From positions 101,672 to 165,671 of the forward strand of contig JAGAMC010000025.1 of assembly GCA_017624915.1 (NCBI GenBank): DNA of 64,000 bases, in the 5' to 3' direction. The DNA is from Oscillospiraceae bacterium. Its GTDB lineage: Bacteria; Bacillota; Clostridia; Oscillospirales; Oscillospiraceae. A model generated the notes under the pieces. That model was not told where the DNA came from. It ran no database searches and was given only the letters and a program-made list of their open reading frames with translations. Positions 17,070-26,276 of the stretch are shown here, one piece after another. Made by a program: the position numbers and the translations under genes. The first letter of the stretch is position 1, and each line of letters opens with the position of its first letter.

Positions 17070-18902
17070 ATGGAGCTGAAAATAAGACAAATTGCAGCGG
17101 CGCTTCTGGCGGCGGCTGTGTGTTTGGGGTCGGTGTGGGCTGCTCCTGGCGAGGATGTGTCCGCTGCGGGTGATATTTCCATCGGTGTGACAGAGCAGTC
17201 CCCGGTGGTGGATGATCCGTCGGCGGCAGAAGGCGGTGGTGCTGCTCGGGACCGGTATGTCGATAAGAAGATCCGGGTGGGTCTTGCGTATTCCGGCAGC
17301 ACCCACGGCTCACTGCCGGAGGCCAAACTGCTGATTGCAGATGGTTATGGCAGCGGTTACCGCTTTGGTTTTTTTGATGAGGAACTGCAGTTTGTGGAAC
17401 TGGCCCGGACAGAAGCTCGGGCTCTGAGTATGGTAAAGACCACCAATGTATATCTGGTGGGGGAGGCATTTACCGAGGGGATCTCAGAAACCTATCCCAC
17501 GCTGGGGTGCTATCACCTCAGACGACCGGAAGAGTTCGAGAGCTTTGAAGTGGCGTCTGCCGTAGCGCAGTTGTATGAAGGCTCGTTCATTGCATGGATC
17601 AACGGCGCCTATCAGGTGCGGGTGAATTCCTACACCAAAAACGATCAGGCGCAGGCTGCGGCCGCGGAGTTTGATGACGGAAGCTGGAGTGTGTGTTATA
17701 CCTCTGTATACGGCGTCAATGTGGTGGAAACGGGGACCACCCGGATCCTGTTCCAGTTTGACGGGGGCGCGGAAAAGCATCTGGGCATTATGCCGGGTCT
17801 TGAGCAGGGTGCAGAGCTGCCAACCTGGTTTAAGGGCTACAAGTATTATGGCGGCTTCCGCTATCAGCGCATCAGCGGAGGGAATATCACGGTGGTGAAC
17901 ATCGTGCCGTTAGATACTTATTTGAAAGGTGTTGTCCCCTATGAGTCGGTTAAGATCTGGCCGCTGGAGACGCTGAAGGCGCAGGCTCTGTGCGCAAAGA
18001 ATTATGCCCTTGTCAACCTGAACAAGCATAATGGCAACGGGTTTGATGTGTGCAACACCACCGATTGTCAGGTCTACTACGGAGCGGGCAGCGGAGGTAT
18101 GTTTCCCAGCGAGCTGAGCGATCAGGCGGTGGATGAAGTCCACGGCCTCTACGTGTGGTACAACGACAAGCTGGCACACACCTATTTCTGCTCCAGTAAC
18201 GGCGGCGGCACGGAGGATGTGTCCAAAGTCTGGGGCAGCAATCAGGCCACCTACCCCTATCTGGCCGGTGTCGAGGATATCTATGAAGCAACCGTGGCTG
18301 ATGTGATCCCCAATTACAGCTATTCAAAAACATGGACAAAATACCAGCTGACAGAGTTTCTGCAGTCCAAGGGTTACGCCACCGGGACTACGGTGGAGGA
18401 CTTTGAGGTCACGGAGTATTCCAGAACCGGAAATGTGCTGACCATGAAGTTTACCTATGCCAACGGAAAGAGCAACACCTTCTCCAGCACCAAAAGCTCC
18501 TGGCTTCGAAGCAAGATGGGATGCCGCTCGCTGCATTTCACTGTGCTGGGGGGGGGAGATATGATCCCGCAGGAATGCCTTGTGAATGGTGAGCAGGTGC
18601 TGGAAAGCCTGGGCGGTGTATATGTACTCAGCGGGGACGGAACGCTCACCCAGCTGGGGCAGAATGTGCCCTATGCCATTACGGGAGCGGGCGACATCGT
18701 GGCCGCCGGGGCGCAAAGCACGGTACCGGCCGGTTCGTTCCTGATCAGCGGAACGGGCTGGGGCCACAATATCGGCTACAGCCAGTGGGGCGGATATGCC
18801 ATGGCGCTGCAGGGCTTTACCTGTGAGGAAATCATTGAATTTTACTTCACCGGCGTAGAAGTCGGACCTGAAAAGTTGAGTGATAATTTTGAAAACATCT
18901 GA
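17070..18902 (+). CDS. SpoIID/LytB-domain peptidoglycan hydrolase
   Basis: ATG 17070 (GGAG six bases upstream) gives a 610-residue protein with a signal peptide ([21 protein letters not shown]). A long unassigned N-terminal region, with SPOR-like [11 protein letters not shown] repeats, precedes the SpoIID domain (about 285-590). Signatures: [30 protein letters not shown], and the closing [19 protein letters not shown]. SpoIID is a lytic transglycosylase acting in engulfment, but this long form with distal SpoIID resembles the LytB/amidase-enhancer group. The next gene overlaps its end. Confidence 0.88.
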   Translation: MELKIRQIAAALLAAAVCLGSVWAAPGEDVSAAGDISIGVTEQSPVVDDPSAAEGGGAARDRYVDKKIRVGLAYSGSTHGSLPEAKLLIADGYGSGYRFGFFDEELQFVELARTEARALSMVKTTNVYLVGEAFTEGISETYPTLGCYHLRRPEEFESFEVASAVAQLYEGSFIAWINGAYQVRVNSYTKNDQAQAAAAEFDDGSWSVCYTSVYGVNVVETGTTRILFQFDGGAEKHLGIMPGLEQGAELPTWFKGYKYYGGFRYQRISGGNITVVNIVPLDTYLKGVVPYESVKIWPLETLKAQALCAKNYALVNLNKHNGNGFDVCNTTDCQVYYGAGSGGMFPSELSDQAVDEVHGLYVWYNDKLAHTYFCSSNGGGTEDVSKVWGSNQATYPYLAGVEDIYEATVADVIPNYSYSKTWTKYQLTEFLQSKGYATGTTVEDFEVTEYSRTGNVLTMKFTYANGKSNTFSSTKSSWLRSKMGCRSLHFTVLGGGDMIPQECLVNGEQVLESLGGVYVLSGDGTLTQLGQNVPYAITGAGDIVAAGAQSTVPAGSFLISGTGWGHNIGYSQWGGYAMALQGFTCEEIIEFYFTGVEVGPEKLSDNFENI

Positions 18903-19911
18903 TTTTGATTTTGAACTGCCGGAAGAGCTGATCGCCCAGACTCCGCTGGAACAGCGGGATGCGTCCCGGCTGCTGACGCTGGATAAACAAACGGGCAGGA
19001 CCGGACACCACCATTTTTATGACCTTGCTGATATGCTGCAGCCGGGCGACTGCCTTGTAATGAACGATTCCCGGGTGCTGCCTGCCCGGCTTTTAGGCAG
19101 ACGGGAGACGGGGGGCGCCTGTGAGGTGCTGCTTCTGATCGACAGGGGAGACAAGACCTGGGAATGCCTTGTGCGGCCGGGAAGAAAGCTCAAGCCCGGA
19201 GCGAAAGTCGTCTTTGGTGATGGTGAGCTCACCGGCGAGATCGTGGCCGAGGTGGAGGGCGGAAACCGCCTTGTCCGCTTTGACTATGAGGGGATATTCC
19301 TGGAGGTGCTGGAGCGGCTTGGACGTATGCCGCTGCCGCCCTATATTACCGCGGAACTGGAAGATGCAGAGCGCTATCAGACGGTCTATTCAAAGGTGAC
19401 CGGTTCTGCGGCTGCACCTACTGCAGGACTGCATTTCACGCCGGAACTTTTGGAAAAGATCCGAAAAAAGGGCGTAAAGCTTTGCTACGTTACACTTCAT
19501 GTGGGACTTGGGACATTTCGCCCTGTGAAAGCGGAGGATATTGATGAGCACGAGATGCATTCCGAGTACTGTGTTATCTCAAAAGAGACGGCTGATACCA
19601 TCAATGCCGCCAAGGCGGCGGGCGGCCGTGTCGTCTGCGTAGGTACCACTTCCTGCCGCACAGTGGAAAGCTGGGCGGGGGAGGATGGCCTGATGAGGGA
19701 AAGTGCCGGGTGGACCAACATCTTTATCTATCCCGGCTATCGGTTCAAGGTGCTGGACGCTCTTGTGACCAACTTCCATCTGCCGCAGTCCACGCTCATT
19801 ATGCTGGTTTCGGCTCTGGCCGGGCGGGAGAATGTGCTGGCTGCTTATGAAGAGGCGGTGCGGGAGGGCTATCGTTTCTTCTCCTTTGGCGATGCCATGT
19901 TTATTTCTTGA
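18889..19911 (+). CDS. queA: tRNA preQ1(34) S-adenosylmethionine ribosyltransferase-isomerase
   Basis: A 340-residue enzyme transferring the ribosyl part of SAM to preQ1 at tRNA position 34, giving epoxyqueuosine. TTG 18889 yields [17 protein letters not shown], the conserved opening; GTG 18880 is an alternative. Motifs: [16 protein letters not shown] near 49-64, [12 protein letters not shown] and [11 protein letters not shown]. It overlaps the SpoIID stop by about 14 bp and is followed 15 bp later by tgt, so queuosine genes form one unit. Confidence 0.94.
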   Translation: MKTSDFDFELPEELIAQTPLEQRDASRLLTLDKQTGRTGHHHFYDLADMLQPGDCLVMNDSRVLPARLLGRRETGGACEVLLLIDRGDKTWECLVRPGRKLKPGAKVVFGDGELTGEIVAEVEGGNRLVRFDYEGIFLEVLERLGRMPLPPYITAELEDAERYQTVYSKVTGSAAAPTAGLHFTPELLEKIRKKGVKLCYVTLHVGLGTFRPVKAEDIDEHEMHSEYCVISKETADTINAAKAAGGRVVCVGTTSCRTVESWAGEDGLMRESAGWTNIFIYPGYRFKVLDALVTNFHLPQSTLIMLVSALAGRENVLAAYEEAVREGYRFFSFGDAMFIS

Positions 19912-19926
19912 TCGGGAGAGATTTAT

Positions 19927-21060
19927 GTGTTTGAAGTTCTGAAAACTCAGGGCAAAGCCCGCCGGGGCCGGTTTGTTTGCGCCCACGGCGAAGTGCAGAC
20001 ACCGGTGTTTATGAATGTTGGGACACAGGGGGCCATCAAGGGCGCTGTGTCCGCTCACGACCTCAAGCGGATCGGCTGTCAGGTGGAGCTGTCCAACACA
20101 TACCACCTGCATCTGCGCCCTACGGATGATGTGGTTCGGCAGATGGGCGGCCTGCATAAGTTTATGGACTGGGATGGCCCCATTCTGACTGACAGCGGCG
20201 GGTTTCAGGTGTTTTCCCTGTCCGGCCTGCGCAAGATCACGGAAGAGGGCGTTACCTTTGCTTCCCACATCGATGGCAAACGCATTTTTATGGGGCCGGA
20301 GGAGTCCATGCAGATCCAGTCCAATTTGGGCAGTGACATTGCCATGGCCTTTGACGAGTGCGTGGAAAATCCCGCGCCTTACGACTATGTGAAAGCTTCC
20401 TGCGAGCGCACCCTTCGCTGGCTGGAGCGCTGCAAGAAAGAGCATGACAGGCTGAATGCCTTGTCGGATACAGTCAACCCCGGGCAGATGCTGTTCGGCA
20501 TCAATCAGGGTGGTACGCACCCGGATCTGCGCGTGTGGCACATGAAGGAGACAGCCAAAATTGACTGTGACGGCTATGCCATCGGCGGCCTTGCTGTGGG
20601 TGAGCCAACTCAGGTCATGTATGATATTATCGATGCGGTGGAGCCCCATATGCCCAAGGACAAGCCCCGCTATCTTATGGGCGTGGGAACCCCCTCCAAC
20701 ATCATTGAGGGCGTGGCCAGGGGCGTTGATTTCTTTGACTGCGTCATGCCTGCCCGCAATGCCCGCCACGGAAAGCTCTTTACGTGGGAAGGGACTATCA
20801 ACATCAAAAACGAGAAGTATAAGCTGGATGAGCGGCCCATCAGCCCCGGCTGCCAGTGTCCCGCGTGCCGCAGTTTCTCACGGGCTTATATCCGACACCT
20901 TCTCTCTGCGGGAGAGATGCTGGCTATGCGCCTGACAGTGCTGCACAACCTGTACTTCTATAATGAGCTGATGCTGCGCATCCGACAGGCGCTGGACGAG
21001 GAGCGGTTTGACCAGTTCCGGACGGAATACTCTGAAAAGCTGGGGCGTCCTGCTGTGTGA
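19927..21060 (+). CDS. tgt: Queuine/preQ1 tRNA-guanine transglycosylase
   Basis: A 377-residue TIM-barrel enzyme exchanging guanine-34 for preQ1 in GUN-anticodon tRNAs. Starts at GTG 19927 behind GGGAGAG; the ATG two bases earlier is out of frame. The catalytic region is ILTDSGGFQVFS near 86-97, with the second Asp near GVDFFDCVMPARNARHG. The zinc site CQCPACRSF with a following HLL histidine is near 302-330. The product of QueA is made on its product tRNA. Confidence 0.96.
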   Translation: MFEVLKTQGKARRGRFVCAHGEVQTPVFMNVGTQGAIKGAVSAHDLKRIGCQVELSNTYHLHLRPTDDVVRQMGGLHKFMDWDGPILTDSGGFQVFSLSGLRKITEEGVTFASHIDGKRIFMGPEESMQIQSNLGSDIAMAFDECVENPAPYDYVKASCERTLRWLERCKKEHDRLNALSDTVNPGQMLFGINQGGTHPDLRVWHMKETAKIDCDGYAIGGLAVGEPTQVMYDIIDAVEPHMPKDKPRYLMGVGTPSNIIEGVARGVDFFDCVMPARNARHGKLFTWEGTINIKNEKYKLDERPISPGCQCPACRSFSRAYIRHLLSAGEMLAMRLTVLHNLYFYNELMLRIRQALDEERFDQFRTEYSEKLGRPAV

Positions 21061-21075
21061 TTTTAAAAAGAGGAC

Positions 21076-21104
21076 TTGCCAAACGGGAAAAAGCCCGCTA
21101 TAAT
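21076..21104 (+). promoter_or_regulatory. sigma-A promoter for yajC
   Basis: TTGCCA (21076-21081), 17-bp spacer, TATAAT (21099-21104), so yajC can be made apart from queA-tgt. Confidence 0.7.
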
Positions 21105-21149
21105 GTTTGAAGCTGATATTCACAATAAAAATGTCTGGAGGAACTAATT

Positions 21150-21431
21150 TTGGACGGTACATCTTATATTCTGATGCTGGTACTGATGTTCGGCGCGCTG
21201 TATTTCTTTATGATCCGCCCCGAGAACAAAAAACGCAAAGCTGCTGAGGCAATGCGCAACTCTCTGGCTGTTGGTGATGTGATCACCACCATCGGCGGCA
21301 TCGTGGGTACCATCTGTGCTGTGAAGGAAAATACCATCGTGATCGAGACCGGCGCTGACCGCGTGCGTATCGAGTTCACCAAATGGGCTGTCTCTTCCAA
21401 GGGTGCTGAAGTCACCGACACAAGCAAATAA
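21150..21431 (+). CDS. yajC: Preprotein translocase subunit YajC
   Basis: A 93-residue accessory subunit of the SecYEG-SecDF translocase. A single N-terminal membrane helix (ILMLVLMFGALYFFMIRP) ends in the conserved MIRPENKK, followed by the small beta domain VGDVITTIGGIVGTI. Start is TTG 21150, with GGAGGA seven bases upstream. The tgt-yajC order is common in bacteria. Confidence 0.92.
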   Translation: MDGTSYILMLVLMFGALYFFMIRPENKKRKAAEAMRNSLAVGDVITTIGGIVGTICAVKENTIVIETGADRVRIEFTKWAVSSKGAEVTDTSK

Positions 21432-21442
21432 GGCATGTTTGC

Positions 21443-21493
21443 CACCCTCACCGCATAAGATTCCTCAAAAGGAAGCGGGGAGGGTGCTTTTTT
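21443..21493 (+). terminator. Terminator after yajC, overlapping the next ribosome site
   Basis: CACCCTC...CCGC pairs with GCGG...GAGGGTG, followed by seven T. The 3' arm holds GGGGAGGG, and the next ATG starts at once after the T-run. Confidence 0.65.
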
Positions 21494-21925
21494 ATGTCTG
21501 GAGTGCGTGAGAAAAAACGACAGGAAGAACAGGGGACGGCTGCCTGGATGTCGGTGATGCTGGATCTGCTGCGGGGCGGTGCACTGGGAACAGCAGTTTC
21601 CGTGCTGGCGCTGGCGGTGCTGGCACTGCTTGTCTCGGGCGGAATGATGAGTATAGCCATGGGAGAGCACGCGGTGGTTGGGGCTTGTCTGTTGGGAGGA
21701 CTGGCGGGTGGGATCTTTGCTGCGGCGCGCAGAAAAAGCGGCGCGCTTCCGATCGGGGTCTGTGCGGGTGCAGTGATGTTCCTTCTGCTTTTGACAGCGG
21801 GCACCATTATGTATGGGACGGCACCCGGGGTGGGGGAGATGGGCACTGTGGGCGGTGCGTGCCTTTGCGGCGGTGGAGTGGCGGGCACGCTGATGAGCCG
21901 ACCGAAAAAACGCAAAAGACGGTAA
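21494..21925 (+). CDS. TIGR04086-type small membrane protein
   Basis: A 143-residue protein with four predicted membrane helices (about 25-48, 53-75, 83-103, 112-132) and a strongly basic C-terminus (RPKKRKRR). Length, position after yajC and Gly/Ala-rich helices fit the TIGR04086 membrane family found in clostridia; no function is known. ATG 21494 lies 7-8 bases after GGGGAGGG, which is also the 3' arm of a terminator hairpin. Confidence 0.75.
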   Translation: MSGVREKKRQEEQGTAAWMSVMLDLLRGGALGTAVSVLALAVLALLVSGGMMSIAMGEHAVVGACLLGGLAGGIFAAARRKSGALPIGVCAGAVMFLLLLTAGTIMYGTAPGVGEMGTVGGACLCGGGVAGTLMSRPKKRKRR

Positions 21926-22058
21926 GAGGGTATACAAAGAGTAATTATACGAATGGTATAACGCGGGGTGGCTGCGGGACCACATTTGGTACACCAAAAA
22001 TAAGCGGAAGCTATATCTTGAATACGGTTGTCAGAAAATCCGTGCCCGGCCTCGAGAG

Positions 22059-22113
22059 TTTACATAATTATGTTGACATAAAGTATTGACATAATGGACA
22101 AAATTTACATAAT
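22059..22113 (+). repeat. Cluster of four TTKACATAA repeats
   Basis: TTTACATAAT (22059), TTGACATAAA (22073), TTGACATAAT (22086) and TTTACATAAT (22104) lie on one strand in an AT-rich stretch. The copy at 22086 could also be a -35 (TTGACA, 16-bp spacer, CATAAT at 22108). It looks like an operator array. The remaining 21926-22058 gap shows nothing else. Confidence 0.5.
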
Positions 22114-22126
22114 TGCTCAAAATCTC

Positions 22127-22155
22127 TTGCGCAGAACCTGAAATAGGATTATAGT
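22127..22155 (+). promoter_or_regulatory. sigma-A promoter of a short leader RNA
   Basis: TTGCGC (22127-22132), 17-bp spacer, TATAGT (22150-22155), with a terminator only about 55 bp downstream. Confidence 0.55.
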
Positions 22156-22177
22156 ATAACCGCAACAACCGAAATGT

Positions 22178-22220
22178 CCGCCCTACGGATCTTGTCCGGT
22201 GCCGGGTGGTCTATTTTTTT
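22178..22220 (+). terminator. Terminator/attenuator ahead of the SpoIIM-like gene
   Basis: CCGCCC pairs with GGGTGG around an inner CGG/CCG pair, then TCTA and seven T. With the promoter at 22127 it would yield an RNA of about 60 nt, or attenuate the operon. Confidence 0.6.
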
Positions 22221-22255
22221 CGCCTGTTTCATAGGATCACTGTGAGGTGAGCGCC

Positions 22256-22870
22256 ATGGGCAGACGAAAAAAATGGAAAGTGGACCTGCTGTCGGGGCGT
22301 ACAGCGGCGTTGTGCCTGCTGTGCGTGCTGTTTTTCGCCGGGAGCGTTGCCGGATGCGTTGCTGCGGGCGCGATCCGGGATGACGGCGGTGTGCTGGCGG
22401 AGTATCTGCGTAACTATCTGGATGCTCTGGAACGGGACGGCGCTTTGCTGCGCTATTTCCCCATACTGTGGCAGACGATCCGTTTTCCGCTGGCGGTTTT
22501 TTTGCTGGGGCTGACTGCGTTGGGGATCGTGGCGCTTCCGGTGCTGTTCGCTGTTCGGGGGTTTGCGTTCAGCTACGCGGTTTCCGTATTGTTCCGGCTT
22601 TTGGGAGGCCGGGGACTTTTGCTGGCTGCTGCCCTGTTTGGCGTGTCTGCTGTGCTTTGGATGCCGGCGCTTTTTGAACTGGGAGTTCAGGGGCTGCTTG
22701 CCTCCTACAGCCTGTTTCGCCGCGTAGGGGGCGATGGCCGGTATCCCCTTTGCTACAGCGGGAAGTTTTTTGTACGCAGCGGTATCTGTGCGGCAGCGCT
22801 GGCCCTTTGTGCCGGCGTAGAATATTTTGTTATTCCTTTGTTTTTACGCATGATTGCAGGGGTACTTTGA
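22256..22870 (+). CDS. SpoIIM-like sporulation membrane protein
   Basis: A 204-residue protein with about five membrane helices (near 20-40, 78-100, 100-120, 125-150, 175-197). ATG 22256 follows GAGGTG by six bases. Size, topology and position just before xerD match spoIIM of sporulating Firmicutes, whose product joins SpoIID and SpoIIP in the engulfment machine. Sequence identity to classic SpoIIM is not obvious by eye, so synteny carries much of the call. Confidence 0.65.
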   Translation: MGRRKKWKVDLLSGRTAALCLLCVLFFAGSVAGCVAAGAIRDDGGVLAEYLRNYLDALERDGALLRYFPILWQTIRFPLAVFLLGLTALGIVALPVLFAVRGFAFSYAVSVLFRLLGGRGLLLAAALFGVSAVLWMPALFELGVQGLLASYSLFRRVGGDGRYPLCYSGKFFVRSGICAAALALCAGVEYFVIPLFLRMIAGVL

Positions 22871-22899
22871 CCCTTTGGAAAGAGAGTTGTACACAGAGA

Positions 22900-23778
22900 A
22901 TGGACCTGCTTCGGATATACGAAGGTTATCTGAAAACTGAAAAGAAGGCCTCTGCAAATACGGTCAGTTCCTATATGCGGGATGTGCAGCAGTTTGCCGC
23001 TGCCATGGAACGTCTGGATATCCCTCTGGCAGAGGTGCTGCCCGGGGATATTGAGCGCTATTCCAAATCTCTGCTCAAAAAAGGAAAATCTGCCGCCACG
23101 GTGACCAGAGCCATGGCATCGGTCAAGTCCTTTTACACCTGTTTGCAGAAGACCGGGTATGCGGGCAGCAATCCGGCCCGAGGGGTTTCCTCTGTCAAGG
23201 TGGAGCGTAAGCTTCCTCAGATCCTGACGGGTAAGGAAGTAGAGCTGTTTCTGGAGCAGCCCAGCTGCACAGATCTCAAGGGCTACCGTGACCGGGCCAT
23301 GCTGGAGCTGCTCTATGCCACAGGCATCCGGGTCAGTGAGCTGATTTGCCTGCAGGTAAGCGATCTGAATCTGGCCGGCAGCTTCCTGCGCTGCGAGGGC
23401 AAGGGGAAAGAGCGCATCATCCCGCTGTACCCCGCCGCCGTGCGCGCACTGAGCGAATATGTCAAAAAGATCCGCCCTCAGCTGGTCGACACTCCGGAAC
23501 AGACTGCCCTGTTCGTGAATATGAATGGCGAACCCATGTCCCGGCAGGGTTTCTGGAAGCTGGTAAAGTACTATCAGGAAAAAGCGGGCATCACCAAGGA
23601 GATCACACCCCACACCCTGCGACACTCCTTTGCCGCCCATCTGCTGGAGAACGGGGCGGACCTGCACTCCATTCAGGAGATGCTGGGACACGCGGACATA
23701 TCTTCTACCCAGATTTATTCTCAGCTTGTCAATCAGAAGCTGAAAAGTGTATACAATAAGGCTCACCCCAGAGCATAA
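22900..23778 (+). CDS. xerD: Site-specific tyrosine recombinase XerD
   Basis: A 292-residue tyrosine recombinase resolving chromosome dimers at dif with XerC. The N-terminal SAM-like domain starts [16 protein letters not shown]. Catalytic residues are all visible: Arg in ATGIRVSEL, Lys after [14 protein letters not shown] (His-x-x-Arg), the GHADISST His, and the nucleophile in TQIYSQL. ATG 22900 lies 29 bp after the SpoIIM-like gene. Not part of a mobile element; the whole protein fits the housekeeping Xer group. Confidence 0.9.
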   Translation: MDLLRIYEGYLKTEKKASANTVSSYMRDVQQFAAAMERLDIPLAEVLPGDIERYSKSLLKKGKSAATVTRAMASVKSFYTCLQKTGYAGSNPARGVSSVKVERKLPQILTGKEVELFLEQPSCTDLKGYRDRAMLELLYATGIRVSELICLQVSDLNLAGSFLRCEGKGKERIIPLYPAAVRALSEYVKKIRPQLVDTPEQTALFVNMNGEPMSRQGFWKLVKYYQEKAGITKEITPHTLRHSFAAHLLENGADLHSIQEMLGHADISSTQIYSQLVNQKLKSVYNKAHPRA

Positions 23779-23810
23779 AAAATCCCGAACCGTTGCGGTT
23801 CGGGATTTTT
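23777..23810 (+). terminator. Bidirectional terminator between xerD and ridA
   Basis: AATCCCGAACC / GGTTCGGGATT with T-runs on both strands separates two convergent genes. Confidence 0.85.
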
Positions 23811-23812
23811 AT

Positions 23813-24190
23813 TTACTTGCTGGCGATCATTTCAATCTCGATTTTGCCTCCGGCAGGCAGGGCGGCCACCTGGAAGCAGGAGCGTGCGGGGGGCGCTTCG
23901 GGGAAGCGGGTGGCGTAAATCCCGTTCACAGCGGCAAAATCGCCCAGATCGGTCAGGAAAATGGTTGTCTTGACCACGTTTGCAAAGGTCATTCCCGCAG
24001 CGGCCAGAACATTCTCCAGATTGCACAGGGCCTGTTCTGCCTGAGCCTCAATAGTTTCTCCGGCCAGCTTGCCGGTGGAGGGGTCCATGCCCAGCTGACC
24101 GGAGGTAAACAGCAGGTCACCTGCGGTCACGGCGTGGGAGTAGGGGCCCAGCGCGGCAGGGGCGTTTTCGGCAGTGATGATCTTCTTCAT
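23813..24190 (-). CDS. ridA: RidA family enamine/imine deaminase
   Basis: A 125-residue trimeric protein hydrolysing reactive 2-aminoacrylate-type enamines made by PLP enzymes. Start ATG 24190 (AAAGGA upstream) gives MKKIITAENAPAALGPYSHAV. Typical motifs: FTSGQLGMDPSTG, QALCNLENVLAAAG and the signature PPARSCFQVAALPAGGKIEIE with the carboxylate-binding Arg. The longer frame upstream is not conserved. Confidence 0.93.
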   Translation of the reverse strand: MKKIITAENAPAALGPYSHAVTAGDLLFTSGQLGMDPSTGKLAGETIEAQAEQALCNLENVLAAAGMTFANVVKTTIFLTDLGDFAAVNGIYATRFPEAPPARSCFQVAALPAGGKIEIEMIASK

Positions 24191-24224
24191 ATGGATGCAC
24201 CGTCCTTTGTTTGTGTTTGGTTCG

Positions 24225-24253
24225 ATTATAATGTGATACGCAGATAATTGCAA
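24225..24253 (-). promoter_or_regulatory. sigma-A promoter for ridA
   Basis: On the minus strand TTGCAA (24248-24253), 17-bp spacer, perfect TATAAT (24225-24230). Confidence 0.75.
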
Positions 24254-24312
24254 GGCTCGAGGTGGTTTTTACAGTTGCAGATTTTCGGGTGACCGGACGG
24301 GTACATTTGTTC

Positions 24313-24341
24313 TTGCTTCAAGCGACAAGTCGTGATAAAAT
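24313..24341 (+). promoter_or_regulatory. sigma-A promoter for the ruv operon
   Basis: TTGCTT (24313-24318), 17-bp spacer, TAAAAT (24336-24341), 28 bp before ruvC. Confidence 0.65.
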
Positions 24342-24368
24342 TTATTGAATAGATCGTGGAGGAACGGT

Positions 24369-24890
24369 ATGGTCATTTTAGGCATCGATCCCGGCGTGGC
24401 CACCATCGGTTTTGGCGTGATCCGGGCCGAACGGGGGAAAAATACGCTGCTGCAGTACGGCGTTATAACCACCCCGGCGGGGCTTCCGCTTTCCCAACGG
24501 CTGGTACAGATCAGCGAGGATATGGAGCAGTTGATCCGCCAGTTCAAGCCGGACGAAATTGCGGTGGAGGAGCTGTTCTTCTCCAAGAATATCACCACCG
24601 GAATCGCCGTGGCCCACGGCCGGGGCGTGATCCTGCTGGCCGCGGAAAAGCTGGGCGTGCCTGTGTTTGAGTACACCCCCATGCAGGTCAAACAGGCTGT
24701 TGTAGGTTACGGCGGGGCTCAGAAGCGGCAGGTCATGCTCATGACCCAGCGGCTTTTGAATATGAAAGAAGTTCCCAAGCCCGACGACGCGGCGGACGCG
24801 CTGGCCATTGCCATCTGCCACGGCCGATCCGCCACTTCGCTGATGAATACCGAGCGGGTCTTTGACGCGAGCAAATACGATACACGATAA
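24369..24890 (+). CDS. ruvC: Crossover junction endodeoxyribonuclease RuvC
   Basis: A 173-residue Holliday-junction resolvase. ATG 24369 follows GGAGGAACGGT. Catalytic acidic residues: D7 in LGIDPGVATIGFG, Glu in AVEELFF near 67, and the Asp pair in PDDAADALAIAICH near 140. It opens the ruvC-ruvA-x-x-ruvB operon; ruvA follows 15 bp later. Confidence 0.95.
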   Translation: MVILGIDPGVATIGFGVIRAERGKNTLLQYGVITTPAGLPLSQRLVQISEDMEQLIRQFKPDEIAVEELFFSKNITTGIAVAHGRGVILLAAEKLGVPVFEYTPMQVKQAVVGYGGAQKRQVMLMTQRLLNMKEVPKPDDAADALAIAICHGRSATSLMNTERVFDASKYDTR

Positions 24891-24905
24891 ACAGGGGGTG
24901 CTCCC

Positions 24906-25511
24906 ATGTTCTATTACCTGAACGGCACTGTGGCCCATATTGGTCCCTATCTGGCCGTCATCGACTGCGGCGGGGTGGGCTATGCCTGCCGCACCACCAA
25001 CACAACTATCTCTCAACTGAAAATCGGTGACAAGGGAAAGCTCTTTACATACCTGAATGTACGGGAAGATGCCATGGAACTGTATGGCTTTGCCTCTCAG
25101 GAGGAGCTGAACCTGTTCCAACTGCTGCTGTCCGTCTCCGGCGTTGGCCCCAAGGCGGCTTTGTCCATCCTGTCTGCCAACAACCCGGCAAACCTGGCCC
25201 TGTCCATCATTACCGGGGACGAAAAGGCCCTGACCTGCGCCCCGGGCATTGGCAAGAAGATCGCCCAGCGGGTCATTCTGGAACTGAAGGATAAGCTGGC
25301 CAAGGGTCAGACCGTGGCGGCAGGGGAGAGCTACGGCGGCACCGGAGTCACCGTTATCCCGGAGAACAAGCTGTCCGAAGCATCTGCAGCGCTGGCCGTT
25401 CTGGGCTATGCACAGAGTGAAATCAATCTGGCTCTGAAGGATATCGATATGGAGGCACTGACTTTGGAGCAGATCATCAAAGCGGCGCTGAAGAAGATGA
25501 TGAAGGGATGA
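24906..25511 (+). CDS. ruvA: Holliday junction branch migration protein RuvA
   Basis: A 201-residue junction-binding subunit that loads the RuvB motor. An N-terminal OB fold (MFYYLNGTVAHIGPYLAVIDCGGVGY) is followed by two helix-hairpin-helix motifs (SVSGVGPKAALSIL near 77-90 and APGIGKKIAQRVILELKDKL near 112-131). A flexible linker leads to a C-terminal RuvB-binding domain. The stop is just before the next gene. Confidence 0.95.
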   Translation: MFYYLNGTVAHIGPYLAVIDCGGVGYACRTTNTTISQLKIGDKGKLFTYLNVREDAMELYGFASQEELNLFQLLLSVSGVGPKAALSILSANNPANLALSIITGDEKALTCAPGIGKKIAQRVILELKDKLAKGQTVAAGESYGGTGVTVIPENKLSEASAALAVLGYAQSEINLALKDIDMEALTLEQIIKAALKKMMKG

Positions 25512-25517
25512 GTGCTT

Positions 25518-25856
25518 GTGGCAAAGTTTGAATGTACCCTGCGCGGTGACTTCGACAATACCCTGCAGTATTTCCATGACGGCATTTTGAACGGCAGTAT
25601 GTCCGCCAGCTATGAGGACGAGAGCTATACCATGTTCGCCGGTGTGCGCTGCTGCGTGCGGGTGTACGAGCGGTACAGCTATTCCGGCGGCAACCGCCTG
25701 TCCCTGACCATGACGCTGGTGGGCGATGGCGAGGAACTATACCTGTCCGCCATTACCTCTGGAGGAAGTCAGGGTGTGTGGTTTAAATTCAACACACTGG
25801 GCGAACACAGCTTTTTGGATAAATTCCGGGAACTGGTGGAGCAATACGCAGGGTGA
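25518..25856 (+). CDS. DUF6054 family protein
   Basis: A 112-residue small cytoplasmic protein, starting at GTG 25518 (AAGGGA about ten bases upstream), six bases after the ruvA stop. It shows a compact alpha-beta pattern with FECTLRGDFDNTLQYFH, CCVRVYERYSYSGGNRLSLTMTLVGDGEELYLSAITSGGSQG and a C-terminal helix. This fits the DUF6054 family, whose role is unknown. Its place between ruvA and ruvB is unusual. Confidence 0.75.
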   Translation: MAKFECTLRGDFDNTLQYFHDGILNGSMSASYEDESYTMFAGVRCCVRVYERYSYSGGNRLSLTMTLVGDGEELYLSAITSGGSQGVWFKFNTLGEHSFLDKFRELVEQYAG

Positions 25857-25870
25857 GAGGAGTCTATAAA

Positions 25871-26260
25871 ATGGCAAACTTGATGTTTTTTATGATAGTT
25901 TATGTTCTTGCTGCTACGCTTTTGCTTCTTTGTGGAGGAATGGAAATTACAAAATACGAAAATCAGAATAATTATAGAAGGAAAAAAATTGGAGCAGTTT
26001 GTTTTTCTGTTGGCGCATTATTATTTACGATTATGGCGTTTCCGGTTATAGGCATGGGCGGAATCGTAATGTCCCTTGGTGCATTTTTGCTTGTCCCTAT
26101 TTTTGAATATGAACGCATTATCTGGGAATTGTCATATAAAGAAAAAGAGAAAATCAAAAAAGCGAAACAAGCAAAGATTTTGATGTATGTGTTGCTTGCA
26201 GTTGTTGAATTGATTGGTGTGAGATTGATGATAGGTGCTGCTCTAAAAGCAGTGCTTTGA
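25871..26260 (+). CDS. Small four-helix membrane protein, AT-rich, between ruvA and ruvB
   Basis: A 129-residue protein of unknown function with helices at about 5-25, 40-60, 63-82 and 103-125, and a charged Lys/Glu-rich loop (KEKEKIKKAKQAK). AGGAGT precedes ATG 25871. The DNA is clearly richer in A+T and uses AAA/ATT/TTT codons far more than the ruv genes on either side, suggesting recent transfer into the operon. No homologue is recognised. Confidence 0.7.
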   Translation: MANLMFFMIVYVLAATLLLLCGGMEITKYENQNNYRRKKIGAVCFSVGALLFTIMAFPVIGMGGIVMSLGAFLLVPIFEYERIIWELSYKEKEKIKKAKQAKILMYVLLAVVELIGVRLMIGAALKAVL

Positions 26261-26276
26261 GTGAGGAAGTGAGATA

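Noticed and set aside
22900-23778. XerD-like gene as the integrase of a mobile element
   Set aside because: Housekeeping context (SpoIIM-like neighbour), full Xer motifs and no flanking att-like repeats.
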